A DNA stretch of 61,212 nucleotides from Parendozoicomonas sp. Alg238-R29 (lineage in GTDB: Bacteria; Pseudomonadota; Gammaproteobacteria; Pseudomonadales; Endozoicomonadaceae), in contig NZ_CAMZOG010000016.1 in assembly GCF_947331445.1 (NCBI RefSeq), positions 1-61,212 of the forward strand, written 5' to 3'. Positions 1-9,347 of the stretch are shown one piece after another. The notes below the pieces were generated by a model, which did not search any database, was not told the DNA's origin, and saw nothing but the letters and a program-made list of their open reading frames with translations. The position numbers and the translations under genes are program-made. Position 1 is the stretch's first letter. Each line of letters begins with the position of its first letter.

Positions 1-803
1 ATAACACAGGTCGCAGAAGCCTTGATTCCCATCTTCTTTTCGAGAGAACCACAACTAACACCGTTACGCTCGCCAACGCCACCATCCTCAGCGACATTAA
101 ATTTGGGAACAATAAACAAGGAAATACCACGAGTTCCTTTAGGAGCATTGGGCAACCGGGCTAGAACAATGTGGACAATATTATCTGTCAGATCGTGCTC
201 ACCAGCAGAAATAAAGATCTTGGTTCCAGTAATAAGATAGGAACTGTCTTCCTGGGGCTCAGCCTTGGTTTTCACTTGACCAAGGTCTGTACCACACTGA
301 GGTTCAGTCAGACACATGGTGCCCGCCCATTCACCAGAGGTCATTTTGGTAAGGTAAGTCTGCTTCTGCTCCTCCGAACCATGGAGATACACAGTATTCA
401 TGGCGCCAAGGGTCAAACCAGGATACATACCCCAGGACCAGTTAGCGGTTCCCACCATTTCTGAAACCATCATACCCAGAGACAACGGCAGCCCCTGACC
501 GCCATACTCAGGAGGATGAGCCAACGACTGCCAACCACCATCAACATACTGCTGATAGGCTTCTTTAAAACCTTTGGGAGTACGAACTTCTGTGTTTTCC
601 CAGTGACAACCTTCCTCATCACCTGTCTGATTCAGTGGCGAAAGAACATTCTCGGAAAACCTGGCCCCTTCATTGAGAATGGCCTCAATCAGATCCGGGC
701 TCATTTCATCCGCAGAGGGAAGTGTTTTGTAATGGGAGTCCATATCAAGAACATCATCCATCAGAAACTTCATATCCCTTAGGGGCGCTTTGTACTCAGG
801 CAT
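1..803 (-). CDS. Acyl-CoA dehydrogenase, DmdC/PA0506-like (N-terminal part, cut by window edge)
   Basis: The reading frame enters from the left edge; 267 codons are visible, so this is the N-terminal part of a protein that in this family is usually about 600 residues. The first residues (MPEYKAPLRDMKFLMDD) are the typical start of the large FAD-dependent acyl-CoA dehydrogenases related to DmdC. The middle domain carries MCLTEPQCGTDLG and, at the edge, LEKKMGIKASATCV, both family motifs around the flavin and substrate site. The ATG at 803 has AAGGAG nine bases upstream; an in-frame ATG three codons earlier touches that site and is less likely. It catalyses alpha,beta-dehydrogenation of an acyl-CoA; the substrate (fatty acyl or methylmercaptopropionyl type) cannot be told from this part. 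It lies downstream of fadD on the same strand. Confidence 0.9.
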   Translation of the reverse strand, partial: MPEYKAPLRDMKFLMDDVLDMDSHYKTLPSADEMSPDLIEAILNEGARFSENVLSPLNQTGDEEGCHWENTEVRTPKGFKEAYQQYVDGGWQSLAHPPEYGGQGLPLSLGMMVSEMVGTANWSWGMYPGLTLGAMNTVYLHGSEEQKQTYLTKMTSGEWAGTMCLTEPQCGTDLGQVKTKAEPQEDSSYLITGTKIFISAGEHDLTDNIVHIVLARLPNAPKGTRGISLFIVPKFNVAEDGGVGERNGVSCGSLEKKMGIKASATCV

Positions 804-934
804 GCTTTGCATCTCCTTAACGGTGTACAGCCCAGAACAAAGGGCTAACTCAGACGCAAGCATTGTGGAAAAGGGGGGAACAACTTGTATTGGCTAGGGA
901 GCCATAGGCGAGAGGATTTTGGGCTATCGACCAA

Positions 935-960
935 TGGGCGCCAGCATCTGCTGGCGCCCA
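935..960. other. Perfect 12-bp hairpin after fadD
   Basis: TGGGCGCCAGCA and its exact complement are separated by two bases, ten bases past the fadD stop codon. The position suits a transcription terminator, but neither strand has a T-run after the stem, so it may instead stabilise the fadD mRNA 3' end. Confidence 0.5.
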
Positions 961-970
961 CCGATCAATA

Positions 971-2710
971 TTAACCTGCCTGTTTAGCCAGCTCCTCTGC
1001 GCGCAAATCTTTGCGCAGAATCTTACCAACTGGGGTCATGGGCAACTCATCACGGAACTCAATCTGCTTGGGTACCTTGTACGCAGTCAGATTTATCTTG
1101 CAGTACTCTTTAACCGCTGCTTCGGTAAGAGACTTGTCAGAAGGTATTACGAACAGTTTCACAGCTTCGCCGGTTTTGTCATCTGGAATCCCGATAACTG
1201 CGCAGTTCTCAACCCCCTGATGTGCAACCACAATATCTTCGATTTCGTTTGGATAAACGTTAAACCCGGAAACAAGAACCATATCCTTGATTCGGTCTAC
1301 GATTTTCACAAAACCATCTTCAGCGATAACAGCCACATCACCAGTTTTAAGCCAGCCATCTTCATCGAAGATTTCAGCAGTAGCATCTGGGCGCTTCCAG
1401 TAACCCTTCATAACCTGAGGGCCTTTCACGCACAGTTCACCACGCTCACCAACAGGTGTTTCATTGCCGTCAGCATCAACAGTTTTTAACGCTGTACTTG
1501 GAACAGGCAGACCAACCGTGCCAGGCTGAGCCAGATCCAGGACAGGGTTGATTGTTACTGCCGGAGAACACTCAGTCAGACCATAGGCCTCAGATACAAC
1601 AGTTCCTGTTGCCTCCTTCCAACGAGTACCTGTATCTCCCTGCAGGGCAGTACCACCAGAAAGAGTCAGCTTGAGCTTGCTGAAGTCCAGCTTCTTGAAT
1701 TCAGGGTGATTCATCAGGCTGACAAACAATGTGTTCAAACCAATAAAGGCTGTGAACTGCCAAGGCTTAATCATCTTGATAAACATGCCAGTATCACGAG
1801 GGTTGGCAATCAGGATACTGTGATTACCTTCTTCCACCATCGCCATCAAGTGCACTGTAAAAGCGTAGATGTGATAAAGGGGCAACGGTGCCACGATAGT
1901 CTCTTTACCCGGCTCGTTAATCCGGTTGCCATCATGATCCAGCTGGGAAAGATGCGCCTTAGCCTGCTGCATATTGGCAATAATATTACGATGAGTCAGC
2001 ATCGCACCTTTAGCCACGCCTGTCGTACCACCAGTGTACTGCAGCACGGCGATATCACTGGATTGTGCAGAGGGTGGGCGAACATAGGTTTTTTTGCCAC
2101 CCAGGTTCAGCGCTTTACGGAATTTCACTGCCACGGGAAGGTTGAATGGCTGAACCATTTTCTTCACATGCTTGGCTGCAAAATTAATTAAAGGCCGCTT
2201 GGGAGCGGGAAGACAGTCCGCAATACTGGTGACAATAAGATGTTCAACAGGCGTATCCGCAATGATCTCTTCCACCATATGTCCGAATACATCCATGAAT
2301 ACCAGAGCTCTGGCTCCGGAATCATTGAACTGGTGATGCATCTCCCGGGCAGTGTAGAGCGGATTGGTATTCACGATAACAAGGCCGGTTTTTAACGCCC
2401 CATAAACTGCAATTGGAAATTGCAGCAGGTTTGGCATCTGAATAGCAATTCGATCTCCAGGTTTGAGATCTGTGTAATTTTGCAGATAAATCGCAAATTG
2501 AGTACTTAACTCATCGATTTCACGATAAGTCAGAGTGTGGCCAATACCAGTAAACGCTGGTCTGGACGCATGTTTCTTTACTGACTCCTCAAACACTTCA
2601 AGGATTGAAGAGTACTCATCAGGGTTTATGGCATCCTGAACGCCCGGAGCACGCTTGCCATTCCAGAACTGAGCATCCATAAGCGAATCACTTTTTTTGT
2701 TATTTATCAT
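971..2710 (-). CDS. fadD: Long-chain fatty acid--CoA ligase FadD
   Basis: An AMP-forming acyl-CoA synthetase that activates free fatty acids for beta-oxidation. It closely resembles Pseudomonas FadD. The P-loop YTGGTTGVAKG is at about residues 225-235, followed by APLPLYHIYAF, the acyl-adenylate motif SEAYGLTECSP, and the hinge and C-terminal region WLKTGDVA ... VSGFNVYPNEIED ... TPVGKILRK with the adenylation lysine. The full frame runs to an ATG at 2728. Three starts are possible (2728, 2710, 2680). The Pseudomonas start lines up with the one at 2680 (MDAQFW), but no start has a convincing ribosome site, so 2710 is a compromise. It is read toward the acyl-CoA dehydrogenase at the left edge and divergently from the 2951-7358 operon. 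Confidence 0.95.
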   Translation of the reverse strand: MINNKKSDSLMDAQFWNGKRAPGVQDAINPDEYSSILEVFEESVKKHASRPAFTGIGHTLTYREIDELSTQFAIYLQNYTDLKPGDRIAIQMPNLLQFPIAVYGALKTGLVIVNTNPLYTAREMHHQFNDSGARALVFMDVFGHMVEEIIADTPVEHLIVTSIADCLPAPKRPLINFAAKHVKKMVQPFNLPVAVKFRKALNLGGKKTYVRPPSAQSSDIAVLQYTGGTTGVAKGAMLTHRNIIANMQQAKAHLSQLDHDGNRINEPGKETIVAPLPLYHIYAFTVHLMAMVEEGNHSILIANPRDTGMFIKMIKPWQFTAFIGLNTLFVSLMNHPEFKKLDFSKLKLTLSGGTALQGDTGTRWKEATGTVVSEAYGLTECSPAVTINPVLDLAQPGTVGLPVPSTALKTVDADGNETPVGERGELCVKGPQVMKGYWKRPDATAEIFDEDGWLKTGDVAVIAEDGFVKIVDRIKDMVLVSGFNVYPNEIEDIVVAHQGVENCAVIGIPDDKTGEAVKLFVIPSDKSLTEAAVKEYCKINLTAYKVPKQIEFRDELPMTPVGKILRKDLRAEELAKQAG

Positions 2711-2771
2711 TTCGCGGCAACCCCGCATCCCACCGGTAGTGACCCGAAACGAGTCAAGTCAGCCTGGCAAT

Positions 2772-2790
2772 CACTCTCAAAGTGATTGAC
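2772..2790. other. Inverted repeat in the fadD / acyl-CoA dehydrogenase divergent region
   Basis: AATCACT and AGTGATT (7-base arms) surround five bases in the 200-base divergent promoter region. This could be an operator for a fatty-acid regulator. I could not fit it to the FadR or PsrA consensus. Confidence 0.3.
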
Positions 2791-2950
2791 ACCAGTGCCA
2801 ACATCCCCCTGCCCGGCAGTCATTGGTTGCCCCCTGACTGTCTGCCAGCCTAATGGGCTGACAAACGACGTGCGTATGATAGCGACAATTAAGCATTAAT
2901 TCTAAGATTGTTCGTATTTTTACCAATAAAAAACAGAAACACGCCTATTT

Positions 2951-4255
2951 ATGAATGCCATTGGTTTCGCTCTTAACCTTACAAACCGGTTTGCTGGCTC
3001 TCCGCTTGTGAGTCGCCTGGGTCTAAGAAAACCTGCAGAAAAGCTAGCTTATACAGTTACCAAGCAGGGATTCACAGCTCTTATCAAAGGGCAGGAAACG
3101 CTCAAAAACAAGCGTAAAAATTCTTCCAGCAGCAATCCGCAAAAAGCCGAGAGCAGAAGTTCTCTTTTGTTCGATCTGAATCTCTCAGACGAACAGCTTA
3201 TGATTCGCGATAACGCTGAACGACTGGCCGAAAACCTGCGAACAAATGCAGAAAGTGCTGCGAAAGCACGTCAGCCCAGCGAACAAACCTGGCAGGAAAG
3301 CGATGAGCTGGGCATGGGATATTTCGTGCTGCCAGAATCCTTCGAAGGCATGGAAATGGCTCACGCTTCAGAAACCTGGCAACTGCTCACTGAAGAACTT
3401 GCCCGTGGAGATATGGGGCAGGCGTTAGCACTTCTTTCCCCTGTTTCTGCAGCGCTATGCATTACCCGCTGGGGGCAGCCATCCTTGAAAAAACACTGGC
3501 TGGACAAACTGGCTGAAAGTGGGCGTATTCAAGGGACACTGGCTCACCAAGAGCCAGGCACAACACAAACGCAAGCTTCCCTGAACTGTATAGCCAAAGC
3601 TAAATCATCCGGTTACCGACTTAATGGAACCAAAACCCTTGTTGCACTGAGCTCCACTGCTGAGTTTTTCCTGGTCACTGCTGCACTTTCAACAAAGGAA
3701 AATGGCTTATTTCTTATCCCCAGAAACAGCAAAGGGCTGACGGTATCTCCAACTCCGGCAATGGGTTTGCACAGTGCGGACACCGGCTCACTGACTCTTA
3801 AGAATGTTGATATCCCCAAAGACCACCAGCTGAATGCTAACAGCTTTTGCTTTCAGCAGTGGCTTTCTCTCAGCCAGATAGCCGCTTCTGCACTTGCCTG
3901 CGGAACCTCTCAGGCTGTTCTTGATTACACAGTGCCCTACTGCAATGAGCGTGAGGCTTTTGGTGAGCCCATCAGTCATCGCCAATCTGTGGCTTTTATG
4001 ATTGCGGATATAGCCACAGAGCTTGAAGGCATGCGCCTGCTTACCACACGAGCAGCAAGCCGGGCTGAACGTGGAGATAGCTGCACCCGGGAAGCCCGCC
4101 TGGCTCATTACCTCTGCTGCACCAAAGGTATGGAGATAGGTACCGACGGCGTACAGCTTCTTGGTGGCCATGGCTTTATTCAGGAACACCCTGTTGAACG
4201 CTGGTATCGAGACTTACGCGCTATTCCCCTGCTCGCTGGCAGTCTAATTATTTAG
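2951..4255 (+). CDS. Acyl-CoA dehydrogenase-like protein lacking the catalytic glutamate
   Basis: A 434-residue member of the acyl-CoA dehydrogenase superfamily. It has an unusual basic, Ser/Asn-rich N-terminal stretch of about 75 residues before the dehydrogenase fold (DLNLSDEQLMIRDNAERLAE). The C-terminal helical domain has GTDGVQLLGGHGFIQEHPVE and RWYRDLRA. In MCAD-type enzymes the catalytic base is the Glu of the (I/F)(Y/F)EGT motif, eight residues after the Asp of RD. Here that position is Ala429 (IPLLAGS) and the protein ends five residues later. A catalytic base elsewhere cannot be excluded, because some family members place it in the middle domain. The next gene, 25 bases on, is a full acyl-CoA dehydrogenase with the Glu, so the two may form a hetero-oligomer. 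This is inference. Confidence 0.88.
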   Translation: MNAIGFALNLTNRFAGSPLVSRLGLRKPAEKLAYTVTKQGFTALIKGQETLKNKRKNSSSSNPQKAESRSSLLFDLNLSDEQLMIRDNAERLAENLRTNAESAAKARQPSEQTWQESDELGMGYFVLPESFEGMEMAHASETWQLLTEELARGDMGQALALLSPVSAALCITRWGQPSLKKHWLDKLAESGRIQGTLAHQEPGTTQTQASLNCIAKAKSSGYRLNGTKTLVALSSTAEFFLVTAALSTKENGLFLIPRNSKGLTVSPTPAMGLHSADTGSLTLKNVDIPKDHQLNANSFCFQQWLSLSQIAASALACGTSQAVLDYTVPYCNEREAFGEPISHRQSVAFMIADIATELEGMRLLTTRAASRAERGDSCTREARLAHYLCCTKGMEIGTDGVQLLGGHGFIQEHPVERWYRDLRAIPLLAGSLII

Positions 4256-4280
4256 AACGGAAAGGTAGAGAACAAAAGCC

Positions 4281-5474
4281 ATGTATCTGGAAGTTCCCAA
4301 AAAATTCAAAGGCCTGATCAATCAGGCCAATCAAGTCGCCCAGGCAGTGTTTCGCCCTATTTCCCGTAAATATGACCGGGCAGAACACACTTATCCGGTA
4401 GAGTTGGATATGCTGGCCTCTCTTTTAGATGCCATGAATGATGCCACCGGTGGTGCTGCCGGAGCCGGAAAACTCAGCCAGCAGCAGCATGGTGAAGGTG
4501 TCCGTAACGGCACCAATATGTCTACTGTTCTTGGCCTCACAGAGTTGTGCTGGGGAGATACCGGTTTAGCCCTTAGCCTGCCCCGCCAGGGACTGGGTAA
4601 CGCAGCTATTGCTGCGGTCGCAAACGATGAGCAGATGGCTCGTTTTGGTCACAAGTGGTCTGCCATGGCAATTACTGAACCTTCAGCAGGTTCAGATTCT
4701 GCAGCGATTCGAACCACTGCGGTTGAGGATGGTGACGAATACATCCTCAACGGTGAAAAAATTTATGTGACCAGTGGTGAACGGGCTGAAGCAGTTGTTG
4801 TGTGGGCCAGCCTTGACTTATCTCTTGGACGCGCGGCTATCAAGTCCTTTGTTGTTGAAAAAGGAACCCCCGGGATGGAAGTGGTCCGCCTTGAAAAAAA
4901 GCTTGGCATCAAGGCCTCAGATACAGCAGCCATTAATTTCACCGACTGCCGTATTCCAAAATCGAACCTTCTCGGAAATCCAGAAATCGATACCCAGAAA
5001 GGGTTTGGCGGAGTGATGCAGACTTTCGACAATACCCGTCCCGTTGTTGCAGCTATGGCCATAGGTGTTGCCAGAGCCTCACTGGAAAAAAGCCGTGAGC
5101 TTCTGCTTAACAATAAGCTTTCTTATACTAAAGCCAGCCAGGATCAGAGCGCTATTGAAGCAGCTCTTTTAGATATGGAAGCCAACCTGGAATCTGCACG
5201 GCTGCTAACCTTGAAAGCCGCATGGATGGCGGATAACGGGCAACCGAACTCTAAAGAAGCGTCTATGGCAAAAGCCAAAGCCGGCCGAGTTGCCAACAAG
5301 GTTACTCTGGATTGTGCAGCCTTATGTGGCACCAGCGGTTATCTTGAGGATGAATTACTGGAAAAATGGGCAAGAGATTCCAAAATCCTTGACATATTTG
5401 AGGGGACACAACAAATACAAAAGCTGATAATCGCCAGGCGAGTACTGGAAAAAACGTCGGCTGAATTGAAGTAA
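4281..5474 (+). CDS. Acyl-CoA dehydrogenase
   Basis: A 397-residue FAD-dependent acyl-CoA dehydrogenase of normal length. Visible motifs are MAITEPSAGSDSAAI in the middle domain, LEKKLGIKASDTAAI, and the C-terminal KILDIFEGTQQIQ, whose Glu is the catalytic base. It introduces the C2=C3 double bond of an acyl-CoA and passes electrons to ETF. It follows the Glu-less homologue with a 25-base gap and precedes an acyl-CoA synthetase with a 36-base gap, so the three genes probably form one operon. The substrate chain length cannot be read from the sequence. Confidence 0.93.
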   Translation: MYLEVPKKFKGLINQANQVAQAVFRPISRKYDRAEHTYPVELDMLASLLDAMNDATGGAAGAGKLSQQQHGEGVRNGTNMSTVLGLTELCWGDTGLALSLPRQGLGNAAIAAVANDEQMARFGHKWSAMAITEPSAGSDSAAIRTTAVEDGDEYILNGEKIYVTSGERAEAVVVWASLDLSLGRAAIKSFVVEKGTPGMEVVRLEKKLGIKASDTAAINFTDCRIPKSNLLGNPEIDTQKGFGGVMQTFDNTRPVVAAMAIGVARASLEKSRELLLNNKLSYTKASQDQSAIEAALLDMEANLESARLLTLKAAWMADNGQPNSKEASMAKAKAGRVANKVTLDCAALCGTSGYLEDELLEKWARDSKILDIFEGTQQIQKLIIARRVLEKTSAELK

Positions 5475-5510
5475 ATAACTATTTATTCACGATGTAACAG
5501 GTTAACTCTC

Positions 5511-7358
5511 ATGACAACAATAAAAACAACGGCCGCAAAACCGGCCCCGAGACATGTCAACCTATTTAATATTTTCAAATCCCAGTTTGGATTGATTGGT
5601 GACATACCCAAGATCGCGAAGGGTTTGTTCCATCTCGCCACCCTGAAGCCAACACAGAAGAAGTCTATTGGCTTACTTATGGAGCAACAGGCGCAGCGTT
5701 ACCCGAACAGACCATTCCTGAGAGATGAAACTCGCACCCTGACATACGATGAAGCTAACCGGGAAACAAACCGTATAGCTCACGTCCTCCAGAAAAATGG
5801 AATCGGCACGGGAGATGTTGTTGGTCTGCTGCTGGAGAACAGGACGGAATTACTGCTGACCGCCCTTGCCACGCTGAAACTGGGTGGCATCGCTACCATG
5901 ATGAACACCAGCCAACGTCAGGAAGTATTGTTACACAGTGTGCGCATTACTTCTCCGAGCGCCATTATTGTTGGTGAAGAACTGACCCACGCCGTTGATG
6001 AAGTGCACGAAAAGCTTCCTGAAAATGTGGCTAAAAACCTTTGGTTTGTTGCTGACAACAGCAGTAAATCTGCTCCAGATAACTACAAAGACTTAGCACG
6101 GAAGGTAAAGATAGAGCCTGACGAAAACCCGGGGACAACCGGAAATATCCAGCTGCACCAAAGAGCGTTCTACGTTTTCACCTCCGGAACCACCGGCATG
6201 CCTAAAGCCTCAATCATGAGCCACTATCGCTGGTTCAAGGCGATGGCAGGTATCGGTATGGCATCTATGCGTATCCGTGAAGATGATGTTTTTTATTGCT
6301 CCCTGCCCCTCTATCACAACAATGCCCTGACACTGACTCTTTCAGCAGTTCTGGGGAATGGTGCCTGTCTGGCGATAGCCAGGAAGTTCAGCGTTTCCCG
6401 TTTTTGGCAGGATGTTCGTAAATATCAGGCCACTGCATTCTGCTATATCGGAGAGCTGTGCCGCTACCTCTACAACCAGCCAGAACAACCCGATAACAAT
6501 GTGAACAACGTCAGGATCATTCTCGGTAATGGCCTGAGGCCTGATATCTGGATGGAGTTCAAACAACGCTTTGGCATTAAGCATATTAACGAGTTTTATG
6601 GTGCCAGTGAGGTAAACCTGCTGTTCACCAACGCTATGAACCTGGACTGTACAACCGGCTGCTGCCCACTCCCCCACGCAATTATCAAATGGGATGTGGA
6701 AAACGACAAACCGTTTCTTAACAGGAAAGGTCATATGATCAAGGTTAAGACCGGTGAAAAAGGCCTGCTACTGGCCAAGGTGACGGACAAAAGCCCATTC
6801 GATGGTTACACATCCAGTGACGCCACTGAAAACAAACTATTCCGTAATGTGTTCAAGAAGGGCGATTGCTTTATCAATACCGGAGACTTGGTTGTTAAAC
6901 AGGGCTGGATGCATATCGACTTTGCCGACCGTCTTGGAGATACCTTCCGATGGAAAGGCGAGAATGTGGCAACAGCTGAAGTCGAAGGTGTGTTGAATAA
7001 ATTTCCGGGGGTTGAACATGCTGTTGTTTACGGGGTTAGCGTCCCCGGCGCTGATGGCCGCGCAGGAATGGCTGCCCTGACACTGGACTGCACAATTGCC
7101 GAACTGTGCCTGAGCGACCTTACCAGCTACGTTCGTAACGAACTGCCCGGCTATGCCATTCCATTGTTCCTTCGCATCAGGGAACAGCAGCAGATCACCT
7201 CAACCTTTAAAGCCCAGAAGGGTGATCTAAAAAAAGAAGCTTATGATATTGAAGCTATCAATGAGCCAGTGTTGGCTCTGCTTCCAGAAGATAATCGCTA
7301 TCAGCCTCTGACTGGCGATATGTATCAACAGATCAACAGCAAGCAGATACGGTTTTAA
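5511..7358 (+). CDS. Long-chain acyl-CoA synthetase, FATP/FadD6-like
   Basis: A 615-residue AMP-binding enzyme of the fatty-acid-transport-protein type, distinct from the FadD at 971-2710. The P-loop TSGTTGMPK is at residues 224-232, followed by CSLPLYHNNA, NEFYGASEVN and the signature FADRLGDTFRWKGENVATAE near residue 470. Members activate long or very long acyl chains, often coupled to uptake. It is the last gene of the acyl-CoA dehydrogenase operon and supplies an acyl-CoA to its neighbours. A clear terminator follows the stop codon. Confidence 0.92.
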   Translation: MTTIKTTAAKPAPRHVNLFNIFKSQFGLIGDIPKIAKGLFHLATLKPTQKKSIGLLMEQQAQRYPNRPFLRDETRTLTYDEANRETNRIAHVLQKNGIGTGDVVGLLLENRTELLLTALATLKLGGIATMMNTSQRQEVLLHSVRITSPSAIIVGEELTHAVDEVHEKLPENVAKNLWFVADNSSKSAPDNYKDLARKVKIEPDENPGTTGNIQLHQRAFYVFTSGTTGMPKASIMSHYRWFKAMAGIGMASMRIREDDVFYCSLPLYHNNALTLTLSAVLGNGACLAIARKFSVSRFWQDVRKYQATAFCYIGELCRYLYNQPEQPDNNVNNVRIILGNGLRPDIWMEFKQRFGIKHINEFYGASEVNLLFTNAMNLDCTTGCCPLPHAIIKWDVENDKPFLNRKGHMIKVKTGEKGLLLAKVTDKSPFDGYTSSDATENKLFRNVFKKGDCFINTGDLVVKQGWMHIDFADRLGDTFRWKGENVATAEVEGVLNKFPGVEHAVVYGVSVPGADGRAGMAALTLDCTIAELCLSDLTSYVRNELPGYAIPLFLRIREQQQITSTFKAQKGDLKKEAYDIEAINEPVLALLPEDNRYQPLTGDMYQQINSKQIRF

Positions 7359-7369
7359 TTATCTTCACA

Positions 7370-7393
7370 AGGCTCGCTTTTGCGAGCCTATTT
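7370..7393 (+). terminator. Intrinsic terminator of the acyl-CoA dehydrogenase/synthetase operon
   Basis: The stem AGGCTCGC / GCGAGCCT has a TTTT loop and is followed by ATTT. It lies 11 bases after the synthetase stop codon and separates this operon from the T3SS genes. Confidence 0.75.
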
Positions 7394-7422
7394 CCCCTTT
7401 ATTAACGCCAATATTTATTACC

Positions 7423-7438
7423 AGTGGAAATATCCACT
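7423..7438. promoter_or_regulatory. Inverted repeat upstream of the T3SS mini-operon
   Basis: AGTGGA-AATA-TCCACT lies about 110 bases before sctD, in the only space that can hold the operon's promoter. It is a candidate operator; no known T3SS activator site was recognised. Confidence 0.3.
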
Positions 7439-7544
7439 TCTCTCACATAACCTTTTTTAATCGGGAGTGGTCTATCAGCAGGAGCGCCACCTAGCCGATA
7501 ACTAAGGAATAGTTTGCCACGTCAGCACGTTACGGATAACGGAA

Positions 7545-9053
7545 ATGGCAGAAGTCTGGGCTCTGAAAATTCTTTCCGGCCCCCATGTAGGGGCTGAGAT
7601 ACCCCTTGATTCCGGTACCTGGACACTTGGCCGGCATGAAGAGTGCGACCTCGTTTTAACCGATGACACTCTTGCCGAGCGCCATATTGAGTTGAATATA
7701 AGCCCTGAAGAAGTTCAGGTGACTAATCTGGCTCAGGGACAGAGTATTTACCTCTCTGGAGAACCTCAGCCCGACAGTTTCGCCCTGCAACCTCACACTG
7801 TGGTTATGGCTGGCAGCCTCTACTTTGCCGTGGGGGCTATTGGCCAGCCATGGCCCGAGCTGAGCCTTTCTGGCCCACCAGCAACCTTAACGCCTCAACA
7901 GCCCGCAAAACCCACTGCTACTTCACATACTGCCAGTGCCCCTGAAGAAATCGTGCTCGAAGACAATATTCCCATCATTGACGATCAAGTTGATGACGAT
8001 GAGCTTTCAGATCTTGAAGAAGAGAGAGGCCTGAAAGAAAAAGCAGCCAGAAGTAAACCGGGGGTGTTTTCATCTTTATTCAACTCAATGAACAGTGCTT
8101 CGGTAAGTTTTGATTTCTTTGGCTGGTGCAAGCGACACCCCTTTGTTTTAGGCGGTATGGCACTGGGTGGTTTCTTCTCTATTTTGATTGGTGGCTTCTT
8201 CTGGCTATGGACGATGACCGATCCCGAAAAGACAGCCCTTGAAAACATCACTCCAGCACAAACCGCTGAAGTCATCATCACACAAATGAATATCCAGGAT
8301 GTGTCTTTAAAGAAACTGCCTGATGGTTCGGTCATCATTTCAGGTTATGTCGCAGACAACAATGTGAAAGATGGCCTGCAAAAAGCCCTTAACGATGCCC
8401 AGGTTCCCTACACCTTTCAAGCGGTAGTAATGAACGAAATGCGGGCAAACGCCGCAGCAGTTCTCGAACAGTATGACTTTAAGCAGATGAGCATTGAACT
8501 CGATACAACCCCAGGCTCTCTTGTCCTCAGTGGTTACGCAGCCAACCCCAAGGAAGTGGGTCGAATTCGTGAAGTTCTGCAGCAGGAAGTCCATGGACTG
8601 GTTTCAATCGTCGACCAGGTAGAATATCAAGTCACTCGCCTGAAAACCCTTCGCACCATGCTAAAAGAGAGAGGCTTATCCCAGAAAATCCGCTTGCTGG
8701 AAACTCCGGGCAAAGTCATTTTGAAAGGGCGTCTTGGCGATGCTTCGCAGGGTTACTACCTGAAGGAAATCGTCCAGAATTTCCGAGAAAAGTACAGTAA
8801 TCGCCCTCAACTGGTAATTGATGTCACCCTACCGGCTACAGATCTGGCCACCATGCAGCCACTTCTAAAAATTAAAAGTGTCAGCTTGGGGCGAATTCCC
8901 TATGTCATCCTTGATAACGGGGAGAAGTATCTGCGGGGGGCGAAGCTGAAAAACGGATATATACTTGAAAATATCAATCTGGAATATCTGACCCTCAAGT
9001 TAGGTCAGGAACGAATTAAGTACTTCATAGGAGGGGGCAATGGCGGACAATGA
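7545..9053 (+). CDS. sctD: Type III secretion inner-membrane ring protein SctD (YscD family)
   Basis: A 502-residue protein with the YscD layout. Residues 1-100 form an FHA-like cytoplasmic domain (TLGRHEECDLVLTDDTLAERH). An acidic, Pro-rich linker spans about 105-170. One membrane segment lies at about 199-222 (VLGGMALGGFFSILIGGF). The periplasmic region of about 270 residues contains repeated small ring-building (BON-like) folds, for example LPDGSVIISGYV and TPGSLVLSGYA. SctD forms the outer of the two inner-membrane rings around the export gate. It is first in a tight four-gene operon and overlaps the next gene by 14 bases. No other basal-body, ATPase or export-gate gene is in the window. 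Confidence 0.93.
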   Translation: MAEVWALKILSGPHVGAEIPLDSGTWTLGRHEECDLVLTDDTLAERHIELNISPEEVQVTNLAQGQSIYLSGEPQPDSFALQPHTVVMAGSLYFAVGAIGQPWPELSLSGPPATLTPQQPAKPTATSHTASAPEEIVLEDNIPIIDDQVDDDELSDLEEERGLKEKAARSKPGVFSSLFNSMNSASVSFDFFGWCKRHPFVLGGMALGGFFSILIGGFFWLWTMTDPEKTALENITPAQTAEVIITQMNIQDVSLKKLPDGSVIISGYVADNNVKDGLQKALNDAQVPYTFQAVVMNEMRANAAAVLEQYDFKQMSIELDTTPGSLVLSGYAANPKEVGRIREVLQQEVHGLVSIVDQVEYQVTRLKTLRTMLKERGLSQKIRLLETPGKVILKGRLGDASQGYYLKEIVQNFREKYSNRPQLVIDVTLPATDLATMQPLLKIKSVSLGRIPYVILDNGEKYLRGAKLKNGYILENINLEYLTLKLGQERIKYFIGGGNGGQ

Positions 9054-9291
9054 GTTTGTTTCTCTGTCAGTTACGGAAGATCGCTTGGCAACAGATTCAG
9101 ATGGCAGCTACAAGAACCAACTGATTGACCAGTTGAACGCTGATACCGAAACACTGAAGAGCAAAAAGAATTCCGGGCTTTCTCCCGACCAGTTTGCCAG
9201 CACCGAAGCTCTGATCGGCGCCATAGAACATGCAATCAAGGTTATAGAATTGACTTGGTTTAAGCACCATATGCCAGAAAAGCAGCACTAA
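9040..9291 (+). CDS. T3SS needle co-chaperone, YscE-like
   Basis: An 83-residue, mostly helical protein between sctD and sctF. In Yersinia-type systems YscE sits here and pairs with YscG to hold the needle subunit soluble in the cytoplasm. The sequence shows two predicted helices (YKNQLIDQLNADTETLKSKK and ASTEALIGAIEHAIKVIELT), the second ending in the IEL(T/I)W pattern seen in SsaE/YscE-type proteins. GGAGGGG just before the ATG, inside the end of sctD, is a strong ribosome site, and the genes overlap. Identification rests on size, position and this pattern. Confidence 0.8.
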   Translation: MADNEFVSLSVTEDRLATDSDGSYKNQLIDQLNADTETLKSKKNSGLSPDQFASTEALIGAIEHAIKVIELTWFKHHMPEKQH

Positions 9292-9347
9292 ATTATTTAC
9301 CAGGCTGAAGCAGCTAAACTGATTTATGACCCTGAAGGGAGAAGGAT

